From Nemertoderma westbladi (lineage: Eukaryota; Xenacoelomorpha; Nemertodermatida; Nemertodermatidae): a stretch of 36,978 bases of DNA. Both the position numbers and the translations under genes were made by a program. Shown here piece after piece: positions 1 to 9,798 of the stretch. The notes below the pieces were generated by a model. The model had not been told where the DNA came from, ran no database searches, and saw only the letters and a list, made by a program, of their open reading frames with translations. The stretch covers positions 1 through 36,978 of the forward strand of contig JAUCBJ010007668.1 of NCBI GenBank assembly GCA_032718475.1, given 5' to 3'. Every line of letters starts with the position of its first letter. Position 1 is the first letter of the stretch.

Positions 1-114
1 AAGTTACTAGATATAGTCACCCACTTGCCACTTAGAGTATAAATTTACTGTACGTGTATATAAACTTATCCGTAACTTCAATTTAATGAGCTTCATTGTA
101 TTTAATTTCTACAG

Positions 115-240
115 GATGGAATGGTAACTTTCTTCGTCGATGGATCCAACTCTATAGAGCGGGGGATTATATGGGAGGGTTTATGTGTCACCGCCGGGGT
201 GCTAACTGCTGGCGCGATACTTACATTAGCACTCCGTTAG
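115..240 (+). CDS. Terminal exon of an unrecognised gene; C-terminal transmembrane tail
   Basis: An open frame of 41 codons follows a good splice acceptor (TTTAATTTCTACAG, ending at 114) and ends with TAG at 238-240. The frame begins DGMVTFFVDGSNS, continues SIERGIIWEGLCV and ends in a hydrophobic run, VTAGVLTAGAILTLAL, followed by Arg and stop, so the protein probably ends in one membrane-spanning helix with a very short tail. Upstream exons lie outside the window and bases 1-114 would be intron. I do not recognise the family. The last six codons (223-240) are also the first unit of the 32-bp minisatellite that follows. The acceptor and hydrophobic tail are seen directly; that this is an expressed exon is inferred. 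Confidence 0.5.
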   Translation, partial: DGMVTFFVDGSNSIERGIIWEGLCVTAGVLTAGAILTLALR

Positions 241-1609
241 CCCACCAGAGCTGCCATTAGCACTCAGTTAGCCTACCAGAGCTGCCCATTAACACTCCGT
301 TAGCGGGTTAGCCTACCAGAGCTGTACATTAGCACTCCGTTAGCCTACCAGAGCTGCCCATTAGCACTCCGTTAGCCGACCAGAGCTGCCCATTAGCACT
401 CCGTTAGCCTACCAGAGCTGCCCATTAGCACTCCGTTAGCCTACCAGGAGCTCCCCATTAGCACTCCGTTAGCCTACCAGAGCTGCCCATTAGCACACCG
501 TTAGCCGACCAGAGCTGCCCATTAGCACTCCGTTAGCCTACCAGAGCTGCCCATTAGCACTCCGTTAGCCTACCAGAGCTGCCCATTAGCACTCCGTTAG
601 CCTACCAGAGCTGCCCATTAGCACTCCGTTAGCCTACCAGAGCTGCCCATTAGCACTCCGTTAGCCTACCAGAGCTGCCCATTAGCACTACGTTAGCCTA
701 CCAGAGCTGCCCATTAGCACTCCGTTAGCCTACCAGAGCTGCCCATTAGCACTCCGTTAGCCTACCAGAGCTGCCCATTAGCACTCCGTTAGCCTACCAG
801 AGCTGCCCATTAGCACTCCGTTAGCCTACCGGAGCTGCCCATTAGCACTCCGTTAGCCTACCGGAGCTGCCCATTAGCACTCCGTTAGCCTACCAGAGCT
901 GCCCATTAGCACTCCGTTAGCCTACCAGAGCTGCCCATTAGCACTCCGTTAGCCTACCGGAGCTGCCCATTAGCACTCCGTTAGCCTACCAGAGCTGCCC
1001 ATTAGCACTCCGTTAGCCTACCAGAGCTGCCCATTAGCACTCCGTTAGCCTACCAGAGCTGCCCATTAGCACTCCGTTAGCCTACCAGAGCTGCCCATTA
1101 GCACTCCGTTAGCCTACCAGAGCTGCCCATTAGCACTCCGTTAGCCTACCAGAGCTGCCCATTAGCACTCCGTTAGCCTGCCAGAGCTGCCCATTAGCAC
1201 TCCGTTAGCCTACCAGAGCTGCCCATTAGCACTCCGTTAGCCTACCAGAGCTGCCCATTAGCACTCCGTTAGCCTACCAGAGCTGCCCATTAGCACTCCG
1301 TTAGCCTACCAGAGCTGCCCATTAGCACTCCGTTAGCCTACCAGAGCTGCCCATTAGCACTCCGTTAGCCTGCCAGAGCTGCCCATTAGCACTCCGTTAG
1401 CCTACCAGAGCTGCCCATTAGCACTCCGTTAGCCTACCAGAGCTGCCCATTAGCACTCCGTTAGCCTACCAGAGCTGCCCATTAGCACTCCGTTAGCCTA
1501 CCAGAGCTGCCCATTAGCACTCCGTTAGCCTACCAGAGCTGCCCATTAGCACTCCGTTAGCCTACCAGAGCTGCCCATTAGCACTCCGTTAGCCTACCAG
1601 AGCTGCCCA
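223..1609. repeat. 32-bp minisatellite, about 43 tandem copies
   Basis: The unit is 32 bp and contains CATTAGCACTCCGTTAGCC followed by TACCAGAGCTGCC. Spacing between successive CCAGAGCTGC words is exactly 32 bp over most of the array. The first three units are irregular (a deleted C, CACTCAG, and an 8-bp GTTAGCGG duplication); later units are almost identical, with only scattered A/G changes such as TACCAG/TACCGG and CCTACC/CCTGCC. The irregular edge and homogenised interior fit expansion by unequal exchange. There are no unique spacers between units. Unit 1 coincides with the last codons and stop of the preceding exon. Confidence 0.95.
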
Positions 1610-3040
1610 GAGTTTGTAAATCCTTTCCCATTAAGATATATTTTTACATTTATTTGCATCTTATCTCCTTTGCCCCAATAATGCTGCCTTGAGTTAATGT
1701 TTTATATATTTGGTTCTACGACGGTTCGTAGATTTAGTCGCTGTTCTCTATCGAACTAAACTTAGTCTATACGGGTAACTACTCGATCACTCGATGGGAC
1801 CCGTTCCTGGCATTAGATATTGGCTGGATTTACCAACCAACTATATTTTTTAAGCTTTTTAGTAATAATGTTAGTTTGGCTGTTGGTGGTTGTCCTTCTT
1901 TAGTGAACCATTATCTTGCTTTCCCTATTCTCACTAAATGGTACCGGTACGGTAACGAAGTATCACATATACTTTTGTTTTATTAATTAATTTTGCGGTC
2001 GCGTTATTTTTATGCAACAACACAACCAAAGTGTGGTGGACTTTGTGTGTCAGACGACTTCCGGTAGTTCCAGCTCGATTATTTTGTTTCATTATGCCAA
2101 CTTGTCGGCGTTTAGAATGTTTTATGGATAAAATGTGTACCAAGTTTGGTTTAATTTCATCTCGAATTACCACAAATTAGACGCTGACAGACAACTCGTT
2201 AGTGGTGTCCATATCGTAAGGCTTCGCTCACTTGGTGGCTCGCCCCCAACCAGAACGCTCGAATCTGTTATTGACATAATGTAACGAAATAAAATGTTTA
2301 TTAATTATATATCTGGGCGGGTTGGTTATTAACTATATTTCGACAATATTATCGGACCCGTTGGATTATATTACTGGCAAATAAAGTTGTTTTCTAATAA
2401 ATAAACGGATTATATTTTATTCTTATCTCATTATCTTGCGCTTCGCTATTTCTATATTTTTATTTTGTTTCGACAGCGTCTCGCGCGCTTAAAGAGCTTT
2501 CTACTTTTTCATTGACTGCCGCCGAAACAATTTTTGTAGGTTCTATTTCTATTATTTGTAACGAAATATTATATTAAGTAATAAAAAGTTAAATATTACG
2601 AAAAATAAAGAGAACATTAAGGTAATATTTAACTATTTAACTTTTACTAGTTTATTTTGTTCTTCAACTGTTAATGGAAGTTATTAGTTTATATATTCTG
2701 CCGTGTTCTTAGACACTTTTATCTCGTTGTGTTGGGATTTTATCACTTTTATCTCGTTGGGTTGGGATTTTATTAGAGTATTTTATTGTTTTAGGTAATG
2801 CTGACTAACACTGCACCATTCATATACACTAACTGATTGGCTAATAATGTGCAGTTCGCATTGCTGTACGAGTACCTTTACAATATCCAGTTCAAATAAA
2901 AAGGGCTCGTTCATAAATAACCTAACGGTCTTTCAGCTAACCTAAGAACCCATACTACCACATTCTATGGTTTAAAATGTGGATGGGGCGAGCCATGAGA
3001 TACGGCGAGTCCATAACAATGCAAACACGTCACGTCTACA
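1610..3040. other. AT-rich non-coding stretch
   Basis: No convincing gene, RNA or mobile element was seen. The only internal structure noted is an imperfect tandem doubling of about 30 bp near 2713-2775, built on CTTTTATCTCGTTG followed by GTTGGGATTTTAT. A minus-strand frame at 1934-2173 has no recognisable motif. Confidence 0.5.
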
Positions 3041-3060
3041 CCCCCCCCCCCCCCCCCCCC
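3041..3060. repeat. Poly-C tract, 20 nt
   Basis: An uninterrupted run of 20 C follows CACGTCTACA and is followed by ATCCC. Long C or G runs recur at 4559, 11897, 16423 and 31765. Confidence 0.95.
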
Positions 3061-3213
3061 ATCCCTAAATGCCACAGGTTTCCCATAAATCCCGCCCCTC
3101 CCCTTAGTGACCGCGGTGTCGTTTATGGACGGGTCCTATTAGACTATTTTTGCGCCACCCGGCGGTTACCTGATGAATATATTAATCTATACGTACTATA
3201 TATTCTAGTGTTT

Positions 3214-3443
3214 AAACGGGATCCCGACAAATTGTGATCCCGGCGAATCTGTAGAAAGGGATCCGGTCGTATAAATAAATAGTGAAGTTAATTTATTGAC
3301 TATCCAAAGAAAAGTTCCACCAGAATAGAAATGTATTGATTATCTCGAAATGTTACTGAACCATCAAGTAATCAACTACAAATTAATTATAATGGAACTT
3401 TATCTTACTGTTAGAGTTTCCTCAGTGTGAAATAAAGTAGACA
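3214..3443. repeat. Diverged dispersed repeat, copy 1
   Basis: This segment opens with ACGGGATCCCGA and ends with CAGTGTGAAATAAAGTAG. It matches 4094-4368 in order along most of its length, sharing TTTATTGA, ATCCGAT-like, ACCAGAATA, TTATTGATTAT, CGAA and AGTAATCAACTA blocks. Copies are clearly diverged with small indels. It may be an old non-autonomous transposon; no terminal structure was found. Confidence 0.6.
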
Positions 3444-3729
3444 CCACCATATACACTGAAAACTTTACGGAAACTGTATTATAAAATGGTCCCAATCCCA
3501 AAAAGTCGGTTCCCGTTTGAACACTAACTGGTAAAGGTCGTCTTTAGCTATTATAATATTTAGTGACCCGATTTGAAATGCTGATTATACCAAATGAAAT
3601 TATATAGCTGTAATAATTTGTTTTCTTTGTTTTACAATTATAATTATGTAACCATATACATATTCATTAAAGTAACATAATATAATAATAACATAACAAA
3701 ATAAATCTATTCAAATTCAACTTGATTCA

Positions 3730-3862
3730 TTAACGGCTACCTTCTACATCTACAACCAAGTCGGTAGGTACTCCTCCGATATCATCTATCATAACGAGAT
3801 TTGTGTTGTTTTCATCCGTGACAATGTGCGCGATATGTGTAGCATTGCATACTGTATTGGAC
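3730..3862 (-). CDS. Possible terminal exon of an unrecognised gene
   Basis: On the minus strand a frame open from about 3908 ends with TAA at 3732-3730. From a possible acceptor (TATGTAG, ending at 3863) it reads SNTVCNATHIAHIVTDENN and ends TDLVVDVEGSR. The acidic, Val/Ile-rich composition is more protein-like than the surrounding AT-rich DNA, but the tract before the acceptor is poor in pyrimidines and no domain is recognised. It may equally be a chance frame. If real, earlier exons should lie to the right, on the minus strand. Confidence 0.25.
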
Positions 3863-4093
3863 CTACATACTATAGATGTGGTGCTTATACGATTGGTTTA
3901 TATAAGAATATTATTGGCTTTTTGCTTTTATGATATACAAGTGTAGACGCCCCTGGGAAGGATACGACACGATATCCAATTGTCGTATTTTAGTATTTTT
4001 TAGTTTCGAATCCCAAAAATGTTCTTTCGTATCGTATAAATACGAGAATTAATTAATGTTTGTACCAAAAACTTTTCGGTTTTTGGAGATTTG

Positions 4094-4368
4094 TAACGGG
4101 ATCCTGATCCCGGAAAATCGGGATCGCGGTGAAAAGTACAATACCGATCCGGCATTTTTGGAACGGGATTCCGAAGTATAAATTGTTAAATTTATTGAAT
4201 ATCCGATGAATAGTTGCTATTTAGTTGAACCAGAATATAAATTTATTGATTATATCGAATTGTCGGTATACTGGATGTCAGTAAACTTTCCAGTAATCAA
4301 CTATGAATATATTTTAATATAATTTCATCGTACTAATATTTCAGAAGTGTGAAATAAAGTAATATAAT
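4094..4368. repeat. Diverged dispersed repeat, copy 2
   Basis: Second copy of the repeat at 3214-3443, same orientation, starting AACGGGATCCTGATCCCGG and ending GAAGTGTGAAATAAAGTAA. It contains an extra GGGATC-rich segment near its start. Confidence 0.6.
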
Positions 4369-4558
4369 TTTCCTAAAATCCGGAGCAGATCTGAGGAATT
4401 CAACGCAGACAACAGCCCTGATGGGATTACAAGCAAAAAATGCAACTGCTGTTAGTTGTATATACCTTATGTTATTGTCTCTAGTTGATTGTTTGCGCTG
4501 TAACCTGATCCTTTCCTGTACTCTATAATTAACATTGTTATTTATCCGAGATGGATGA

Positions 4559-4579
4559 CCCCCCCCCCCCCCCCCCCCC
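4559..4579. repeat. Poly-C tract, 21 nt
   Basis: An uninterrupted run of 21 C between GAGATGGATGA and GGCTCAATCAG. Confidence 0.95.
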
Positions 4580-6536
4580 GGCTCAATCAGAAAGTGTTGT
4601 TTATGAACTTATAACACAACCTAACGTTATTCTATTTACTATCTCTTACAAACCAACACCGACTCCAAAGTAATTATTGTAGCCAAGTCATGTGACTGAG
4701 TCTCATATTCATTCACTCGGATATCCTCCCAAGCCAGTGCCACTTAACCCGTTACTCTCCTACGTTTTATCTTATTTACACAGCGGATCTGCAGATATTG
4801 GATTTAAATTCAATCATCCATAGAATTCAGTTGGTAGATCGTTTACTCAGTCGTATGATGATAATAAGTGTGGTTTAGGAAAGTTTTATCGGGTTTATTT
4901 GGGTTTGTCATGTTGATGATGATGATCTGTTCATGCATCTATAGTTACTCAAGTTTGTAGCACGAGCACCCAAACACCTGGTCCAGTAGACAGAGTGGAC
5001 AGACACATCTAATTAATCTCACAGTTTGCAGAAGTGATTACATTGAAATTGTACGCAAACATTTATATTCCTAGGTCATACAGTCTGGTTATTATATTAT
5101 TATAATGAAATTATGTGGAATTTATTTAAGCTAATACAAACACGAAAATTGAAGTGAACTAGATTGGTGAGTGTGTGTTTTCGTGTAAAAATTGGAAAAT
5201 ATGGATGTTTTTTACTTGAATAACAAAAAATACATTAAATGAATGGGAGAATCTTTTATACTCATTAAGGGGGATGGGGGGTTGGGGTGATACTAATTTT
5301 GGTCATATATTTTTATTTATTTTATTATTACTTCAAGAGCAGAATTTTACGAGGATTTTAAATCTGAAAACGGCTTGGCAAGATTTATTGTACTTCTAGA
5401 ATTATGCCGTATTTTCTATATGTATGTCGGTCTGTCAGATCAAAATATTATATAAAGCACTGTCGGAGATTGTCCGACGTAGTCAAAGAAAGCACCCCAT
5501 CCAACTATAACTTTTGTTGTTACCGTGATTTAATTCCATAGTTTAATTTCCCAAGTCAGTTTTAAGATTTTGCAGAATATAGACTGTTGTCTCTAGGGTT
5601 GTGCACTGTCTGTCGGTCTGTCCATTTGTCGGTCTGTCCGTCGAAATATAAGAAAGTACGCAACCCAGTTTGCCAGTTAATGCTTCCGTTCTAAGGGTTT
5701 TCTTGGTCAGAGATTTCATTTTCGAAGTCAGTATTTTCAGTAGGAAGTACATTTGCCAACATCATGTCCGTCTTTATGGATGTCAGTCAGTCTGTCAAAA
5801 TATTACTGACAGGCGGACAAATAAACATACAGTTTGGATGCTATCAAACGAGAAAACTGTCAGTTGGAATGAAATCACCATCCAGGAAAACCCCATAGCA
5901 AAATACTTGCTTTAGATGGAATGTATTTACATTTTGTACATATACTTATATTTTGACCTACAGGCCGTCGGTCAGACACTTAATGTGCTGCGCGAAGGGT
6001 CATTTTGACCATCCTAGTTAGTTAAATACATAAATTATAAAAAGTATTATAATATATTACTTGAAAACGAGGATGTGAGTATCAAATGATCGATTTATCT
6101 CTATAATTGTACTCAATTGTGAAAACTTAATATGGAAATTTGAGTTTTAGTTGTAAAAAGTGGTGGGGAAAACCTTCACTTGTTTTTTCGTGCTCCGCGA
6201 AGGTTTTCTTTCATCCTGCTAAATATTGTTCAAATCATGGCATGTTGCCAATTTGGTTTTTTGGTTACTTTTATTAGGTACAAAATTGGCATCAAAGATT
6301 GATTAAAAAAACACTACAAAAGGAAAAATGTAGGACAATTGCATTATTATTAAAAATGGCGGGAAGGTTTGAATTACCGTAAGACTATAAGCTGAACTTA
6401 AAATTGATTCTCATCAAAACAAAAAAAAAACAATTTTGATAATCCATTGAGATAAAGGAACTAAAGGAGATAAAATCGTGTTTCTACTGTTTCGTAATTT
6501 GTCCTCATTAATTATGTTAATTTATGCATAATTAAG
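4580..6536. repeat. AT-rich gene-free stretch with diverged CTGTC-rich repeats
   Basis: No gene was recognised. Between about 5420 and 5960 the phrase GTCGGTCTGTC recurs, with blocks such as GTCTGTCAAAATATTA (5797) and GTCTGTCAGATCAAAATATTA-like sequence (5430), which looks like an old, locally duplicated dispersed repeat. The two opposite-strand frames at 5543-5915 fall inside this repeat and are probably not genes. A CGTGCTCCGCGAAGG motif at about 6190 is related to hairpin motifs at 17842 and 35448. Confidence 0.4.
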
Positions 6537-6541
6537 CTAAT
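6537..6541. repeat. Target-site duplication CTAAT (left)
   Basis: CTAAT abuts the left LTR and is repeated exactly at 11128-11132, just outside the right LTR. This marks an unrearranged insertion. Confidence 0.93.
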
Positions 6542-6823
6542 TGTTAGGGTCCGATATGAATCAAAATAAATTGTAAACTTTTATCTGACCAAGTAGTATA
6601 TTTTCTAGATTGCTCTAACCGAATAATAAATATTATATCCTACAAACAGCTGTACTACGTTGTATAATCTAAGTAAAGGTCATATTACTGGATGGTGTAA
6701 GAGTCAATGTATCGAGATTTGATTATCCCATTATAGTCATTTATATACGGTATTTTTCCAGTGTTAATTACATTCCAATATAATTAAGGATTAAAGCAAT
6801 ATACACTTTTATTGACTCTTACA
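6542..6823 (-). repeat. 3' LTR of the CsRn1-type element
   Basis: 282 bp, TGTTAGGGTC...CTCTTACA on the plus strand (TGTAAGAG...CCTAACA in element orientation). It lacks 5 bp (CTGTA) present in the other LTR. Element-sense AATAAA occurs near its start. An internal TGTAAGAGTCAAT (about 6696) is the inverse of the terminal ATTGACTCTTACA. Confidence 0.93.
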
Positions 6824-6836
6824 CGACACCCCTCGT
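6824..6836 (-). other. Polypurine tract of the CsRn1-type element
   Basis: Read on the minus strand, ACGAGGGGTGTCG lies directly before the TGTAAG start of the 3' LTR. This is the expected position and composition of the plus-strand primer. Confidence 0.6.
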
Positions 6837-7057
6837 TAAGAGCGGAGCTCATAATTTAAAATGCTATATGGAAATAAAGAACTTCCAAATAGCATCCAAA
6901 AAATATATTTCTTATAACTAATATGGCCGCCTATTTTATTACTAAAAATATAATTATTCTGTAGGTTTAAACGAAATAATCAAATAATTATACCAAATAC
7001 ATTATATTAAGTAATTTGCATGTGTGGAACAAACATATAATTAATTATGTATGAATG

Positions 7058-9793
7058 CTACTGAATTGGGAATTGAAAACGAACTTTCTTTATTAATTTT
7101 GTTTTGTCAGATATATGATTTATTACGGGTTTGACCCTATCTAATGATATTACTTCATTTTTATCCCGTAATTTAATCGTAATAATTTTTTCCTTGATTT
7201 GTACAATTTCATATGGCCCTTTGTACAATGGATGCAGCGAAGACCGCTTAATAGGATCACGAATCCATACATGAGTAGCTTTTTGTAGAGATTTAGGAAC
7301 GTAACCTTTATTTGAATAATTTCTTCTTGGGGGAAGAAATTTGTCAACTTTTGCAAAAAGTTTTTGTACGAATTCTGGAACAGTTGGGGTATCTTTATGT
7401 GATTCTGGCTCAAAAAATTGTCCAGGAAGTAACAATTCAGTTCCGTATAAGAGCTGAGCTGGCGAATTACCATGAATTCCTACGGCTGACCTTAAACCTA
7501 AAAGGACTAGTGGCAGTTCGTTATACCATGAAGAATTATTGCACTTCGCTCGCAATGAAGCTTTTAATGAGCGATGAAATCTCTCTACGAGACCGTTGCA
7601 CGCTGGATGATAAGCAGTAGTTCTCGACCTATCAATTCCTAATTCTCGAATAAGCGCACTGTATAGTCGAGACTCGAATTGTGAACCACGATCAGTTATT
7701 ATTTTTCGTGGAACGCCGTATCGACTAACCCACGATGTCAGAAAAGCGTTTGCAATACTATCTGTTGTAATATCACGTAGTGGCGCAACCTCTGGCCACC
7801 TAGTAAATCTATCTATGGCTGTAAATAAGTATTTGTATCCACACGATGAAGGGAGAGGACCTACAATGTCTATATGTACGGTATCAAGTCTAGAGTAAGT
7901 TGGTATAGATTCTATTGGCATATTAATTTTACGAGTTACTTTTGATACTTGACAATTAACACACTCATTAGCCCACTGTTTTATTTGTTTATTCATTCCT
8001 GGCCAAATGTATCTACTAGAAATGAGGCGCAATGACTCTTTCCAACCAGGATGTGCAAGGTTATGAATTGAATCAAATATTTCCCGTCTTAATTGCACAG
8101 GCAAATAGGGTCTTAAGTTAATGGATGTGTCATCATACATTACAAATTGGTTCTCATTTACCGCAATTCGTTTCAAAGGTAAATTGGTTGATTTAAAAAA
8201 TAACAGTAGAGCCTTATCTTTTAACTGAGCCTCAGCTAATTCTCTCAAATTGTCAAATGAGATGGTTGAACAAGGTCTAGACAATGTGTCGGCTACGATA
8301 TTGTCTTTTCCGGCAACATGTTTTATTTCACAATTAAATTCCGAAAGGAAAGATAGCCAACGGGACTGCTGTGGTGTCGGATTTTTCATATTTAAACAAT
8401 GAACGAGAGGTTTGTGGTCAGTATATATTGTTATGACTTGTCCAAATAACCAATCGTAATGTTTGAGTGTTGTGTATATCGCCAGTAACTCACGGTCAAA
8501 TGCAGATTTTTTACTTTCAGTGGATGTAAGTTTTCGTGAAAAAAATGCTAGTGGTTCAGATTTTCCTTCTACCATTTGATGCACTACAGCACCTACCGCC
8601 TGCCCTGATGCATCTGTCGTTATGGTTAATGGAGCCCCGGGTGATGGAAATGATAATGTTACAGTTTGTTTTAATGCCTCTTTTAGCCTTATAAAAGCTG
8701 TATCTGCCTCCGGGGTAAATGAAAATTTTTCACTTTTCGATTTTGTGGACCTAGTTAGATCAGTAAGCGGAGCTGCAATAGATGAGAAGTTTGGAGTGAA
8801 ACGGTGGTAAAAGCCACACATACCTAGAAACCTGCGCAGTGAGGATATGGTTTTTGGCCTTGGAAACTCGTCTATCGCTCTAATTTTCTCAGGGTTTGGA
8901 CGAACGCCTGATTTAGTAACAATGTACCCAAGAAATAAAACTTCCTGCTGTAGAAATGTACATTTGCTTATGCTAGCCTTAAGACCCTTTTCCTCTAATC
9001 GTTTAAGAACCGTTTCTATGTCTTTATAGTGCTGTTCTATGTTTTCACTGGCTATTAATATATCGTCAATATATCCAATTGCAAATTTTAAGTCGTAGAG
9101 GGTTGTATCAATTAGCCGCTGAAATGTTTGTGAGGCATTTCTTAATCCAAACGGCATTCGCCGAAAAGAAAACATACCAAATGGCGTGGTTATTGCAGTT
9201 TTTTTAACATCATCCGGCGCGACCGGTATTTGGTGAAAAGCTGTTTTCAAATCAATTTTTGAAAAAATATTACAACCTCTACAATAATTGTTTGTAACGT
9301 CTGCAATGTTTGGCATAGGATAACAATCCCGGACAGTCAATCGGTTCAATTTCCTATAATCACCACAGGGTCTCCAGCTACCATTGGTTTTAGGGGCAAG
9401 ATGGAGTGGCGAGGACCAGCAGGATTCACTACGCTCTACTATTTTTGAGTTCAACAAATCATCGAATTCTTTAGTAGCTATTTTGAATTTTTCTCCGTAC
9501 AATCTCCGTGGTCTAGAAAAACATGGAGGTCCGGTTGTTAAAATATGATGTTCGATATCATGTTTGACAGGTGCATCTAAGCTTTCTGACGCAAAAACTG
9601 ATTTATATTTTTGAGTAATTTTATTTAAACGATTATCTGAGGTAATTCGATTAATATTCGGATGCCCTTTTTTATGACTCTTTTGAAAATATATATCTGA
9701 CGACCATAAATCAATTTTAGGAGGGCCTGAACATCCTATGAATTCATTTCCTACAGTAAAATCGTCTAAAGTAAGACCTACAACGCTACCCAT
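7058..9793 (-). CDS. pol: Pol polyprotein: reverse transcriptase, RNase H, integrase
   Basis: The 911-residue ORF starts at ATG 9793, 5 nt after the gag stop codon and in the -1 frame relative to gag. RT (about 90-300) has FSKIDLKTAF with Asp181 and YIDD with Asp243/244. RNase H (about 385-510) has TTDASG (Asp394), FDRELLAIY (Glu435), YTDHKP (Asp459) and NIVADTLSR (Asp502). The integrase zinc site is His577, His581, Cys611, Cys614; the catalytic triad is Asp642, Asp701 and Glu737, a DD35E spacing. A GPY/F-like segment (PLYKGPYEIV) follows and no chromodomain is visible. Nothing essential appears missing, so the enzyme set is probably functional. The protease is in the upstream ORF. Translation may use reinitiation after TAG GTGTT ATG, or a frameshift in the roughly 30-nt overlap. 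Confidence 0.95.
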   Translation of the reverse strand: MGSVVGLTLDDFTVGNEFIGCSGPPKIDLWSSDIYFQKSHKKGHPNINRITSDNRLNKITQKYKSVFASESLDAPVKHDIEHHILTTGPPCFSRPRRLYGEKFKIATKEFDDLLNSKIVERSESCWSSPLHLAPKTNGSWRPCGDYRKLNRLTVRDCYPMPNIADVTNNYCRGCNIFSKIDLKTAFHQIPVAPDDVKKTAITTPFGMFSFRRMPFGLRNASQTFQRLIDTTLYDLKFAIGYIDDILIASENIEQHYKDIETVLKRLEEKGLKASISKCTFLQQEVLFLGYIVTKSGVRPNPEKIRAIDEFPRPKTISSLRRFLGMCGFYHRFTPNFSSIAAPLTDLTRSTKSKSEKFSFTPEADTAFIRLKEALKQTVTLSFPSPGAPLTITTDASGQAVGAVVHQMVEGKSEPLAFFSRKLTSTESKKSAFDRELLAIYTTLKHYDWLFGQVITIYTDHKPLVHCLNMKNPTPQQSRWLSFLSEFNCEIKHVAGKDNIVADTLSRPCSTISFDNLRELAEAQLKDKALLLFFKSTNLPLKRIAVNENQFVMYDDTSINLRPYLPVQLRREIFDSIHNLAHPGWKESLRLISSRYIWPGMNKQIKQWANECVNCQVSKVTRKINMPIESIPTYSRLDTVHIDIVGPLPSSCGYKYLFTAIDRFTRWPEVAPLRDITTDSIANAFLTSWVSRYGVPRKIITDRGSQFESRLYSALIRELGIDRSRTTAYHPACNGLVERFHRSLKASLRAKCNNSSWYNELPLVLLGLRSAVGIHGNSPAQLLYGTELLLPGQFFEPESHKDTPTVPEFVQKLFAKVDKFLPPRRNYSNKGYVPKSLQKATHVWIRDPIKRSSLHPLYKGPYEIVQIKEKIITIKLRDKNEVISLDRVKPVINHISDKTKLIKKVRFQFPIQ

Positions 9794-9798
9794 AACAC

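Noticed and set aside
223-1609. CRISPR-like array of 32-bp repeats
   Set aside because: Units abut each other with no unique spacers, and the surrounding DNA is eukaryotic, so it is a minisatellite.
1934-2173. 79-codon minus-strand frame
   Set aside because: Low-complexity, AT-rich sequence with no motif, splice context or start context of note.
2977-3237. 86-codon frame with a Pro run
   Set aside because: The Pro run is the poly-C tract; the rest has no recognisable features.
7150-9029. Frames overlapping pol at 7150-7473, 7312-7620, 8622-8810 and 8847-9029
   Set aside because: They are shadows of the intact pol ORF on other frames or the opposite strand.
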